Source of the DNA: Enterobacteriaceae bacterium
GTDB lineage: Bacteria; Pseudomonadota; Gammaproteobacteria; Enterobacterales; Enterobacteriaceae
Reading direction: 5' to 3'
DNA: 6,978 nucleotides
Assembly (NCBI GenBank): GCA_022712475.1
Contig: JALAGK010000466.1
Span: 1-6,978, forward strand
The position numbers and the translations under genes were made by a program. Under the pieces are notes generated by a model that ran no database searches, was not told the DNA's origin, and saw nothing but the letters and a program-made list of their open reading frames with translations. Below, one piece after another: positions 1 to 6,978 of this stretch; the first letter of the stretch is position 1; each line of letters starts with the position of its first letter.

Positions 1-8
1 ACAAACCG

Positions 9-29
9 CATCCTGTTACAGACAGGATG
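9..29. repeat. 21-base inverted repeat with five-base loop
   Basis: CATCCTGT (9-16) and ACAGGATG (22-29) are perfect 8-base complements flanking TACAG. It lies at the window edge, so its relation to the next gene cannot be judged. It could be a hairpin or operator-like site; nothing in the sequence decides. Confidence 0.5.
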
Positions 30-52
30 GATGATACCCAATAAAATATAAG

Positions 53-74
53 GAAAATCAATTTATTGATTTTC
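53..74. repeat. 22-base inverted repeat, A-T rich
   Basis: GAAAATCAAT (53-62) and ATTGATTTTC (65-74) are perfect 10-base complements around two T. The A-T content makes it a weak RNA hairpin; the near-palindromic form could equally be a protein-binding site. Function unknown. Confidence 0.5.
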
Positions 75-85
75 ACCTGCTAACT

Positions 86-120
86 ACAAAGAAGGAAAAA
101 ACAGTTTTTTCCTTCTTTGT
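86..120. repeat. 35-base perfect inverted repeat, possible bidirectional terminator
   Basis: ACAAAGAAGGAAAAAAC (86-102), one central base, then its exact reverse complement (104-120). In RNA the stem would be about 16 bp with a three-base loop. Flanking TGCT (78-81) and AGCA (122-125) could add 4 bp across an asymmetric bulge. Each 3' arm is pyrimidine-rich (TTTTTTCC then TTCTTT on either strand), so it could act as a terminator in both directions, although no separate T-run follows the stem. The inverted repeat is certain; its role is not. Confidence 0.6.
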
Positions 121-131
121 CAGCAATCTGA

Positions 132-153
132 AGGGCACAGCATGCTGCGCCCT
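132..153 (-). repeat. 22-base inverted repeat just after secA
   Basis: The arms AGGGCGCAGC and GCTGTGCCCT flank a two-base centre (AT) when read on the minus strand. The only imperfection is a G opposite T, which is a G-U wobble in secA-sense RNA but an A-C mismatch in RNA of the other strand. It begins 17 bases past the secA stop and is G-C rich, yet no T-run follows directly. It may cap or stabilise the secA mRNA 3' end. Function inferred. Confidence 0.6.
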
Positions 154-169
154 GTTATCAATTTTTACC

Positions 170-2875
170 TCAGCTCAGACGGCCGTGGCACTGCTTGTAC
201 TTTTTACCGGACCCACATGGGCAAGGATCGTTACGGCCAACCTTACGCTCACCGGAACGGGAAGCGAGATCTTCAGCGGCAAGCGCATCATCATCCTGGT
301 GACTGAGTTGCTGCATCTGAGCCAGACGTTCGGCCTCTTCACGACGCTGCTGTTCCATCGCCTCAACTTCTTCCGGCATGCGTACCTGAACCTTGCTCAG
401 GGTACTGATCACTTCATACTTCAGTGATTCCAGCATCGCTGCAAACATGGCGAAGGATTCGCGCTTATATTCCTGCTTCGGATCTTTTTGTGCATAACCA
501 CGCAGGTGGATGCCCTGGCGCAAATAGTCCATCGCCGCCAGGTGCTCTTTCCATAGGGAATCCAGCGTTTGCAACATGACACCTTTTTCGAAGTGGCGCA
601 TCATTTCATCACCGACCACCTCTTCTTTTTGTTTATACACGTCGATGGCGTTTTGCAGAATACGCTCGCGCAGGGTTTCTTCATGCAGCTCCGGCTCTTT
701 ATCCAGCCACTGCGCAATTGGCAGATCCAGGTCAAAGTCGTTCTTCAGGCGCTCCTGCAACCCTTCCACGTCCCACATTTCTTCCAGAGACTGTGGCGGA
801 ATGTGGTTATCAATGGTGGCTTTGAATACGTCTTCGCGAATGCTGTTAATAGTCTCGCTGACATCAGCCACATCCAGCAACTCGTTACGCTGTGTATAGA
901 TAGCACGGCGCTGATCGTTGGCAACGTCATCATATTCCAGCAGCTGTTTACGGATATCAAAGTTGCGGCTTTCTACTTTACGCTGTGCGTTAGCAATCGC
1001 TTTAGTGACCCACGGGTGCTCAATAGCTTCGCCCGGCTTCATACCCAGTTTGCGCATCATGCTGGAAACACGATCGGAGGCGAAGATACGCATCAACGCA
1101 TCTTCCATAGACAGGTAGAAGCGTGATGAACCCGGGTCACCCTGACGACCAGAACGACCACGCAGCTGGTTATCAATACGACGTGATTCATGACGCTCGG
1201 TACCGATAATATGTAGACCACCTGATGCCAGCACTGCATCATGGCGCTTCTGCCATTCCGATTTGATATCAGTCACTTGTGCGTCGCTCGGATTTTCCAG
1301 CGCGGCAACTTCAGATTGCCAGCTCCCCCCCAGTACGATGTCAGTACCACGACCAGCCATGTTAGTTGCGATGGTGACCGTTGATGGGTACCCCGCTTGA
1401 GCCACAATTTCTGCTTCGTGGGCGTGGAATTTGGCGTTCAGTACGTTGTGCTTAATACCCGCTTTTTGCAGCGCATCAGACACCAATTCTGATTTTTCGA
1501 TGGAGATAGTGCCCACCAGTACTGGCTGACCGTTGCTGGTACGTTCTTTGATATCTTCGATGATAGCCGCAAATTTTTCGGCTTCGGTCATATAAACCAG
1601 ATCCGCGAGGTCCTTACGTACCATTGGACGGTTAGTCGGCACAACAATGGTATCGAGTTTATAGATGGAGCTGAACTCGAAAGCCTCGGTGTCTGCCGTA
1701 CCTGTCATGCCCGCCAGCTTCTCATACAGACGGAAGTAGTTCTGGAAGGTAATAGATGCCAGCGTCTGGTTTTCATTCTGAATCTGCACGCCTTCTTTGG
1801 CTTCAACGGCCTGGTGCAGACCATCAGACCAGCGGCGACCCTGCATGGTACGCCCCGTGTGCTCATCAACGATGATAACTTCGCCATCTTTAACAATGTA
1901 ATCAACATCGCGAGTAAATAACGCATGGGCACGCAGCGCAGCAGTCACGTGGTGCATCAGCATAATGTTGTTAGGCGAATACAACGACTCGCCCTCTTCC
2001 ATAATGCCTTCTTTAACCAGCAGTTCTTCAACCAATACCAGCCCACGCTCGGTCAGGTTCACCTGACGTGACTTTTCATCAACAGAGAAGTGGCCTTCCC
2101 CCTGGAAGGTATCTGAATCTTCCTTCTCCTGGCGTATCAGGCTCGGGATGATTTTGTCCATGCGGCGATACAGCTCGGAGCTGTCTTCAGCCGGACCAGA
2201 AATAATCAGTGGTGTACGGGCTTCATCGATAAGAATCGAGTCAACCTCATCCACCAACGCGTAGTGAAGTTTACGCTGAACACGCTCTTCAGGGCTGAAT
2301 GCCATGTTGTCGCGCAGGTAGTCAAAGCCGTATTCGTTGTTGGTACCGTAAGTGATATCAGCCGCATAGGCTTCACGTTTAGCCGGTGCCGGCATGCCAG
2401 GCAGGTTAATACCTACACTCAGGCCCAGGAACTCAAACAGCGGGCGGTTATTTTCAGCGTCACGCTGCGCCAGGTAGTCGTTGACGGTCACGACATGCAC
2501 ACCCTTGCCGCTCAGGGCGTTAAGATAAGCGGGCAACGTCGCGGTCAGAGTTTTACCTTCACCTGTACGCATCTCTGCGATGCAGCGGTCATTAAGTACC
2601 ATACCGCCAAGCAGCTGCACATCAAAGTGACGCATGCCAAACACACGCTTGCTGGCCTCGCGCACAACCGCAAAAGCCTCCGGCAGCAGCGTTTCAACAG
2701 AGTCTCCTTTCTCCAGACGTGCGCGGAACTCCGCGGTTTTCGCCTTCAGCTCGTCATCAGACAGCTTTTCCAGCGCTGGTTCCATTGCGTTGATTTTAGT
2801 AACAATTTTACGCATACGGCGCAGAGTACGATCGTTACGGCTGCCGAATACTTTGGTTAACATTTTGATAAGCAT
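170..2875 (-). CDS. secA: Preprotein translocase ATPase SecA
   Basis: SecA is the peripheral membrane ATPase that drives unfolded preproteins through SecYEG. The protein is 901 aa, the same as E. coli SecA. Domains in order: nucleotide-binding domain 1 with Walker A MRTGEGKT (102-109, K108) and DEAD-type Walker B VDEVD (D209, E210); preprotein cross-linking domain, about 221-377; nucleotide-binding domain 2, about 412-620, with [14 protein letters not shown] and the arginine-rich motif [11 protein letters not shown]; helical scaffold, wing and two-helix-finger region, about 621-830; then a Glu/Gln-rich flexible linker with [13 protein letters not shown], and the zinc-binding tail C885-x-C887 and C896-H897, which binds SecB and phospholipid. 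The ATG at 2875 gives the conserved [16 protein letters not shown] start; its Shine-Dalgarno, GAG at 2886-2884, is weak and the start is probably controlled from secM. The last residue is Ser rather than the Gln I recall in E. coli. No usual T-rich terminator follows; four inverted repeats do. Confidence 0.99.
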   Translation of the reverse strand: MLIKMLTKVFGSRNDRTLRRMRKIVTKINAMEPALEKLSDDELKAKTAEFRARLEKGDSVETLLPEAFAVVREASKRVFGMRHFDVQLLGGMVLNDRCIAEMRTGEGKTLTATLPAYLNALSGKGVHVVTVNDYLAQRDAENNRPLFEFLGLSVGINLPGMPAPAKREAYAADITYGTNNEYGFDYLRDNMAFSPEERVQRKLHYALVDEVDSILIDEARTPLIISGPAEDSSELYRRMDKIIPSLIRQEKEDSDTFQGEGHFSVDEKSRQVNLTERGLVLVEELLVKEGIMEEGESLYSPNNIMLMHHVTAALRAHALFTRDVDYIVKDGEVIIVDEHTGRTMQGRRWSDGLHQAVEAKEGVQIQNENQTLASITFQNYFRLYEKLAGMTGTADTEAFEFSSIYKLDTIVVPTNRPMVRKDLADLVYMTEAEKFAAIIEDIKERTSNGQPVLVGTISIEKSELVSDALQKAGIKHNVLNAKFHAHEAEIVAQAGYPSTVTIATNMAGRGTDIVLGGSWQSEVAALENPSDAQVTDIKSEWQKRHDAVLASGGLHIIGTERHESRRIDNQLRGRSGRQGDPGSSRFYLSMEDALMRIFASDRVSSMMRKLGMKPGEAIEHPWVTKAIANAQRKVESRNFDIRKQLLEYDDVANDQRRAIYTQRNELLDVADVSETINSIREDVFKATIDNHIPPQSLEEMWDVEGLQERLKNDFDLDLPIAQWLDKEPELHEETLRERILQNAIDVYKQKEEVVGDEMMRHFEKGVMLQTLDSLWKEHLAAMDYLRQGIHLRGYAQKDPKQEYKRESFAMFAAMLESLKYEVISTLSKVQVRMPEEVEAMEQQRREEAERLAQMQQLSHQDDDALAAEDLASRSGERKVGRNDPCPCGSGKKYKQCHGRLS

Positions 2876-2883
2876 AATAAAAT

Positions 2884-2952
2884 CTCAAACACCTCAGCCT
2901 GTGAGGTCATAATAATTAGAAGAAAACCGAGAATGATTTTTTAGCTGAGGTG
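2884..2952 (-). promoter_or_regulatory. secM-secA RNA switch: complementary arms upstream of the secA start
   Basis: CACCTCAGC at the end of secM (2952-2944, codons for His-Leu-Ser) is a perfect 9-base complement of GCTGAGGTG just upstream of secA (2898-2890), extendable by one U-G pair. The secA Shine-Dalgarno GAG (2886-2884), eight bases from the ATG, lies four bases beyond this helix. A competing local hairpin, ACCTCA/TGAGGT (2907-2902 with 2896-2891, five-base loop), uses the same 3' arm. This matches the known E. coli arrangement in which an mRNA helix masks the secA start until a ribosome stalled on SecM disrupts it. The complementarity is seen directly; which fold forms in the cell is inferred. 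Confidence 0.7.
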
Positions 2953-3450
2953 GGCAGGTCCGGCACGAATCCCTTGGGTCTTGTTCAACCAGTGGACAAC
3001 GCTAATCCTCTGGCTGTGAAACTCAGGGACAGAACCTGACGCAATGTTGAGCACAGGTGGAAATGCTTTTTGCTGCGTTAACAGTGCATTGAGCGTATCA
3101 AGCAAAGCAAGATGCTGTGCCTGAAGCGGTAAAGCAGCTTCTGCTACAGGCAACGTTTGCGGCGTCAGCGCAAAAGAAAGATGCCGGATAACGGTACGAA
3201 TAGCGTGCTGGTGCCAGTAGTCAACGCTGAATGATGCACGGCGGTTCGTTTCCTGTTGCAACAGCGCAAGGCTGTCAAAACGAATGACGCGACGCTCGGC
3301 ATTGTTACTTGAAGCCGATTCTGACAGCGAAAGGTGTGTATTGTTACTAAGCGCAGGCAGGCCAAAACTGGCCGCAACCATCCCCAGCAGGAGATGTGGC
3401 CAGAAATAACGAATACCTAATTGTCGCCAGCGAGTAAAAATACCTGTCAC
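2941..3450 (-). CDS. secM: Secretion monitor SecM, translation-arrest peptide controlling secA
   Basis: SecM is an exported, rapidly degraded protein whose nascent chain stalls the ribosome near its C-terminus until SecA/SecYEG pulls on it; stalling unmasks secA translation. The GTG at 3450 is chosen because it gives [19 protein letters not shown], matching the E. coli start, which is also GTG. An in-frame GTG at 3474 would add eight residues without family support. The Shine-Dalgarno (GGTGA) is weak. The product is 169 aa (E. coli 170). A long positively charged N-region precedes the hydrophobic core [15 protein letters not shown] (residues 20-34). The central block [19 protein letters not shown] is well conserved, but the flanking parts are strongly divergent. 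The arrest segment, residues 149-165, reads [17 protein letters not shown]: Trp154 and GIRAGP are kept, but the E. coli Phe150 and Ile156 equivalents are Ile and Leu. Four residues follow the arrest proline. secA lies 65 bases downstream. Confidence 0.95.
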   Translation of the reverse strand: MTGIFTRWRQLGIRYFWPHLLLGMVAASFGLPALSNNTHLSLSESASSNNAERRVIRFDSLALLQQETNRRASFSVDYWHQHAIRTVIRHLSFALTPQTLPVAEAALPLQAQHLALLDTLNALLTQQKAFPPVLNIASGSVPEFHSQRISVVHWLNKTQGIRAGPAHLS

Positions 3451-3485
3451 AGCTTCACCAGAAGTCAAAAACACCGTAGTCCATA

Positions 3486-3514
3486 ACGATAAATTCGCCC
3501 GATAGTATCATCAA
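3486..3514 (-). promoter_or_regulatory. Candidate sigma-70 promoter for secM-secA
   Basis: In the 271-base stretch between lpxC and secM, the minus strand carries TTGATG (3514-3509) and TATCGT (3491-3486) separated by 17 bases, four of six consensus matches each. The start site would be near 3480, about 30 bases before the secM GTG. A promoter is expected because the lpxC terminator isolates the downstream genes. Apart from this and the terminator, I see nothing else functional in the stretch. Confidence 0.35.
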
Positions 3515-3644
3515 TCCTGCTATGCAGCATTAGTAATCAACTCGCCCTGAAGACAGCTCGCACAATTAATCAGCAACAGAATAAGTTCCCATACGCAGCA
3601 AACGTCGCCTGTGAAAAACAGTGGAAGATATATTGAGAAGGAAT

Positions 3645-3696
3645 AAAAAAACGACTGGCTCGCCTGGACGGAGAGAGTACCAGGTTAACCAGTCGT
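3645..3696 (-). terminator. Strong bipartite intrinsic terminator after lpxC
   Basis: On the minus strand, ACGACTGG (3696-3689) pairs with CCAGTCGT (3658-3651) in an 8-bp outer stem. Inside it, across a 4x4 internal loop (TTAA opposite CGAG), CCTGG (3684-3680) pairs with CCAGG (3667-3663) around a 12-base loop. A run of seven T (3651-3645) follows the outer stem directly. This is a textbook Rho-independent terminator about 25 bases past the lpxC stop. It should separate the dcw transcripts from secM-secA. The opposite strand lacks a comparable T-run, so it is probably one-directional. Confidence 0.88.
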
Positions 3697-3721
3697 CTTT
3701 GTTACAGCACAGCGTAAATGC

Positions 3722-4660
<939 letters not shown>

Positions 4661-4682
4661 TCATCCAGCCAATAGTGTACAT

Positions 4683-4696
4683 CCCCATCGGCGGGG
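4683..4696 (-). other. Small G-C stem-loop in the ftsZ-lpxC spacer
   Basis: CCCC, a six-base loop, then GGGG can form a short hairpin. No T-run follows, so it is not a canonical terminator. It sits just downstream of the candidate lpxC -10, so it would be at the very 5' end of an lpxC transcript or in the middle of a longer ftsZ-lpxC transcript, where it could affect stability. Function unknown. Confidence 0.35.
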
Positions 4697-4697
4697 C

Positions 4698-4727
4698 AGT
4701 TTAGCACAAAGAGCGTAAAAACCCCAA
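4698..4727 (-). promoter_or_regulatory. Candidate sigma-70 promoter for lpxC
   Basis: On the minus strand there is an extended -10 element TGCTAAACT (hexamer TAAACT, 4703-4698), with TTGGGG (4727-4722) 18 bases upstream as a poor -35. Transcription would start near 4691 and give a leader of about 50 bases. The extended TG motif is the best support; the -35 matches only three consensus positions. A dedicated lpxC (envA) promoter in the ftsZ-lpxC spacer fits what is known in E. coli, but this exact placement is inference. Confidence 0.35.
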
Positions 4728-4737
4728 CTTCCGGTTT
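4717..4737 (-). terminator. Possible weak intrinsic terminator after ftsZ
   Basis: Four bases after the ftsZ stop, the minus strand reads AAACC, a nine-base loop, then GGTTT followed by two more T. The stem is only 5 bp and partly A-T, so termination would be inefficient and read-through into lpxC is likely. The hairpin is seen directly; its role is inferred. It overlaps the upstream part of the candidate lpxC promoter. Confidence 0.3.
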
Positions 4738-4741
4738 ATTC

Positions 4742-5896
4742 TTAGTCAGCCTGCTTGCGCAGGAAGGCCGGAATATCCAGATAATCAGGCTCTTTCGCCG
4801 TTTGAGTGCTGTTATCATTAACCACTTTCGCGACGGACTTCTGCTCCTGGTTAAGCGGCGTCATACCGTGCTGCTGGAACCTGTCCATGCCCTGCGGCTG
4901 AACCTGCTGCTTATTAGTCACCAGCGTAATTTCCGGACGTTTGTCCATGCCGATACCAGTTGCAACAACGGTCACGCGCAGCTCGTCGTTCATTTCCGGG
5001 TCAAGGGAAGTACCAATAACTACGGTGGCATTATCAGAAGCAAACGCGCGGATGGTATTACCTACGGTTTCAAATTCATCCAGACGCAAGTCAAAGCCCG
5101 CAGTGATATTGACCAGCACGCCGCGCGCGCCAGAAAGATCGATATCTTCCAGCAGCGGACTGGAAATTGCCATTTCCGCAGCTTCTTCTGCACGGTCTTC
5201 ACCCTGCGCCACGCCGGAGCCCATCATCGCATAGCCCATTTCGGACATCACCGTGCGCACATCGGCAAAGTCAACGTTCATCAGACCCGGGCGGGTAATC
5301 AGTTCGGCAATACCCTGTACCGCGCCTTTAAGTACGTCGTTTGCCGCGCCAAAGGCGTCGAGCAGCGAAATACCACGACCCAGCACTTTGAGCAACTTGT
5401 CATTCGGGATAGTAATCAGGGAATCCACGTGCTTGGACAGTTCGCTGATACCCTGCTCTGCGAAGGCCATACGCTTTTTGCCTTCGAAATTAAATGGCTT
5501 GGTGACAACAGCAACGGTCAGGATGCCCAGGTCTTTGGCCACTTCCGCCACAACAGGCGCAGCACCCGTACCGGTACCACCGCCCATACCTGCGGCGATG
5601 AACACCATGTCAGCGCCTTCGAGTGCCGCACGTAGCGCGTCACGGTCTTCATCCGCAGCGTTACGACCCACTTCCGGGTTAGCTCCTGCGCCAAGCCCTT
5701 TGGTGATGCAGTTACCAATCTGAATCGTCTGGCCAACCGCTGTTTTACGCAGCGCCTGAGCATCGGTATTCACCGCAAAGAACTCTACACCTTCGATGCG
5801 CTCACGCACCATGTGCTCTACGGCGTTACCGCCGCCACCACCGACGCCGATGACTTTAATCACCGCGTCGTTGGTCAGTTCCATAGGTTCAAACAT
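4742..5896 (-). CDS. ftsZ: Cell division protein FtsZ, tubulin-like GTPase forming the Z-ring
   Basis: FtsZ polymerises with GTP at midcell into the ring that organises septal wall synthesis. The protein is 384 aa, one more than E. coli FtsZ (383 aa, from memory), owing to an extra residue in the C-terminal linker (NKQQVQPQGMDR). Order of elements: GTP-binding N-terminal domain with GVGGGGGNAV near residue 18; T3 loop GLGAGANPEVG; tubulin signature GGGTGTG at 105-111; synergy loop with N207, D209 and D212 in NVDFADVR; C-terminal domain; variable linker; and the conserved tail DYLDIPAFLRKQAD that binds FtsA, ZipA and other partners. The ATG at 5896 is chosen because it gives the conserved MFEPMELTND start and follows a good Shine-Dalgarno; a GTG at 5923 would add nine residues without family support. 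Residues 62-63 are Asn-Cys where I recall Ser-Gly in E. coli, giving the only cysteine in the protein. There is no tryptophan. A 5-bp inverted repeat (5929-5933 with 5943-5947) lies upstream, of unknown importance. Confidence 0.98.
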   Translation of the reverse strand: MFEPMELTNDAVIKVIGVGGGGGNAVEHMVRERIEGVEFFAVNTDAQALRKTAVGQTIQIGNCITKGLGAGANPEVGRNAADEDRDALRAALEGADMVFIAAGMGGGTGTGAAPVVAEVAKDLGILTVAVVTKPFNFEGKKRMAFAEQGISELSKHVDSLITIPNDKLLKVLGRGISLLDAFGAANDVLKGAVQGIAELITRPGLMNVDFADVRTVMSEMGYAMMGSGVAQGEDRAEEAAEMAISSPLLEDIDLSGARGVLVNITAGFDLRLDEFETVGNTIRAFASDNATVVIGTSLDPEMNDELRVTVVATGIGMDKRPEITLVTNKQQVQPQGMDRFQQHGMTPLNQEQKSVAKVVNDNSTQTAKEPDYLDIPAFLRKQAD

Positions 5897-5902
5897 AGTT
5901 TC

Positions 5903-5907
5903 TCTCC
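5903..5907 (-). promoter_or_regulatory. ftsZ ribosome binding site
   Basis: Read on the minus strand, GGAGA lies six bases before the ATG at 5896, in the context CGGAGAGAAACTATG. It decides the start against the in-frame GTG at 5923, which lies upstream of this site and would place it inside the coding region. Confidence 0.8.
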
Positions 5908-5959
5908 GTTTTGTGCCTGTCACCTGAAACCGTTAATTTTCTACGGTCTCTTAAAAAAA

Positions 5960-6978
5960 TTAAAACTCTTTTCTCAGCCAACCGTTAATTCGCTTAACCC
6001 ACGAGCCGACTGAGGCCCGTTTTTCCACTTCCGCTTCACCACTGAGATGGGATTCTTTCCCATAGTGCAGCAGACCTACTGCCGTCGAGTAGTACGGTTC
6101 CTGGGCATAGTCAGTCAGCCCGGTAATATTCAACGGCTGTCCAATACGAACCTGCGTGTGGAACACGCGCTGCGCACAGGCCGCCAGGCCCTCAATTTGC
6201 GCGGCTCCGCCAGTCAGCACAATGCCTGCTGCAAGATGATGTTTCACGCCTTGCTGGCGCAGCTGCTCCTGCAGTTGCAAAATCTCTTCGTTCACCAGGT
6301 TGAGCAGTTCGGTATAGCGCGGCTCAATAACCTCAGCGAGCGTCTGGCGTTGAAGGCTGCGCGGCGGACGGCCACCTACACTGGGTACTTCAACGCTTTC
6401 ATCTTTACCGACAAGCGAGCCCAAAGCACAGCCGTGGCGCACTTTGATTGCCTCTGCATCGCTTGGCGGCGTGCCAAAGGCGTAAGCAATATCGCTGGTC
6501 ACAACGTTACCCGCATAAGGGATAACTTTAGTGTGGCGCAGCGCACCGCCTGTATAGACGGCAATATCCATTGTACCACCGCCGATATCAACAACGCAGA
6601 CACCCAGCTCACGTTCATCTTCGGTTAACACCGAATAACTCGCCGCAAGACCGGCGAAAATGAGTTGGTCAACTTTTAGTCCGCATCGTTCAACGGCTTT
6701 AACGATGTTTTTTGCCATATCGTTATGGCATGTGATCAAGTGCACCTTCGCCTGCATACGAACGCCGGACAGTCCTACCGGATTTTTAATACCTTCCTGA
6801 TAATCGATCGCGTATTCCTGCGGTATAACATGAAGGACGCGGTGCTCGTCACGTACACGCACTGATTTCGCGGTGTGGACGACATTTTCAACGTCTTCCT
6901 GCGTCACTTCTTCTTCAGAAATGGGCACCATCCCAATTTCATTCTGGCAACTGATATGTTTGCCAGACAGTGCCAGAT
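5960..6978 (-). CDS. ftsA: Cell division protein FtsA, actin-like membrane tether of the Z-ring (5' end outside window)
   Basis: FtsA is a cytoplasmic actin-family ATPase that binds the FtsZ C-terminal peptide, anchors FtsZ filaments to the inner membrane and recruits later divisome proteins. The reading frame is open to the window edge; by alignment with E. coli FtsA recalled from memory (420 aa), the visible part starts at about residue 81 (LALSGKHIS) and runs to the natural stop, TAA at 5962-5960. It therefore has subdomain 1C (the FtsA-specific domain) nearly complete, then 2A and 2B. Visible nucleotide-binding motifs are the second phosphate loop VVDIGGGTMDIAVY and the adenosine motif VLTGGAAQIEG. 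The extreme C-terminus, GSWVKRINGWLRKEF, is the amphipathic membrane-targeting helix. The preceding linker reads VEKRASVGSW and appears two residues shorter than in E. coli. ftsZ follows after 63 bases. In E. coli several ftsZ promoters lie inside ftsA; I could not place them here with confidence. Confidence 0.97.
   Translation of the reverse strand, partial: LALSGKHISCQNEIGMVPISEEEVTQEDVENVVHTAKSVRVRDEHRVLHVIPQEYAIDYQEGIKNPVGLSGVRMQAKVHLITCHNDMAKNIVKAVERCGLKVDQLIFAGLAASYSVLTEDERELGVCVVDIGGGTMDIAVYTGGALRHTKVIPYAGNVVTSDIAYAFGTPPSDAEAIKVRHGCALGSLVGKDESVEVPSVGGRPPRSLQRQTLAEVIEPRYTELLNLVNEEILQLQEQLRQQGVKHHLAAGIVLTGGAAQIEGLAACAQRVFHTQVRIGQPLNITGLTDYAQEPYYSTAVGLLHYGKESHLSGEAEVEKRASVGSWVKRINGWLRKEF

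Noticed and set aside
1..11. Minus-strand ATG at 11-9 as the start of a gene leaving the window (MRF...)
   Set aside because: The only purine-rich stretch, AGG, directly abuts the ATG, and three codons are too few to judge; it does not resemble the MutT start.
569..1126. Open frame of 185 codons on the plus strand
   Set aside because: It is entirely antisense to secA, in a region where SecA is fully conserved; no family resemblance or ribosome binding site supports it.
2264..2860. Open frame of 198 codons on the plus strand
   Set aside because: Antisense to the secA 5' end; its composition is a by-product of the real codons on the other strand.
3451..3474. Eight-residue N-terminal extension of SecM from a GTG at 3474
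   Set aside because: E. coli SecM starts at the equivalent of the GTG at 3450, and the extra residues are not part of the conserved signal sequence.
3518..3529. Short inverted repeat TGCT-ATGC-AGCA upstream of secM
   Set aside because: Only 4 bp of stem; expected by chance in a spacer of this size.
4802..5635. Plus-strand frame of 277 codons
   Set aside because: Long, but wholly antisense to ftsZ; a common shadow opposite a gene with strong codon bias. His/Arg/Thr-rich with no known domain.
5897..5923. Nine-residue N-terminal extension of FtsZ from a GTG at 5923
   Set aside because: The conserved start MFEPMELTND and the well-spaced GGAGA both point to the ATG at 5896; the extension would swallow that Shine-Dalgarno.

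Overview
The window is a chromosomal segment of a member of the Enterobacteriaceae: the distal end of the division and cell-wall (dcw) cluster. All five genes are on the minus strand and, read in the direction of transcription (high to low coordinates), run ftsA (3' part only) - ftsZ - lpxC - secM - secA, the order known from Escherichia coli. Compared with E. coli sequences recalled from memory, FtsA, FtsZ, LpxC and SecA are nearly collinear and differ at a modest fraction of positions, while SecM is much more divergent. This points to a close enterobacterial relative of E. coli rather than E. coli itself; I cannot name the species from this sequence.

Region by region: 6978-5960 holds the last ~80% of ftsA; 5959-5897 is a short spacer with the ftsZ Shine-Dalgarno; 5896-4742 is ftsZ; 4741-4640 is a spacer with a weak hairpin/T-run after ftsZ, a candidate lpxC promoter and a CCCC/GGGG stem-loop; 4639-3722 is lpxC; 3721-3451 is a non-coding stretch with a strong bipartite intrinsic terminator after lpxC and a candidate secM promoter; 3450-2941 is secM, starting at GTG; 2940-2876 is the secM-secA spacer with complementary segments that look like the arrest-controlled secA switch; 2875-170 is secA; 169-1 has no recognisable gene but is packed with four inverted repeats.

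The genes join three envelope functions. FtsA and FtsZ build and anchor the Z-ring, LpxC commits carbon to lipid A synthesis, and SecM/SecA form a self-regulating pair in which translation arrest on secM senses export capacity and exposes the secA start.

I found no mobile element, CRISPR array, tRNA/rRNA gene or unknown multi-gene system. The points worth a second look are small: a lone cysteine in FtsZ beside the T3 loop; a SecM arrest motif with two altered key positions and a shifted signal-peptide cleavage site; an altered LpxC C-terminal degradation tail; a clear RNA-switch geometry between secM and secA; and a palindrome-rich stretch after secA where mutT would be expected to begin.
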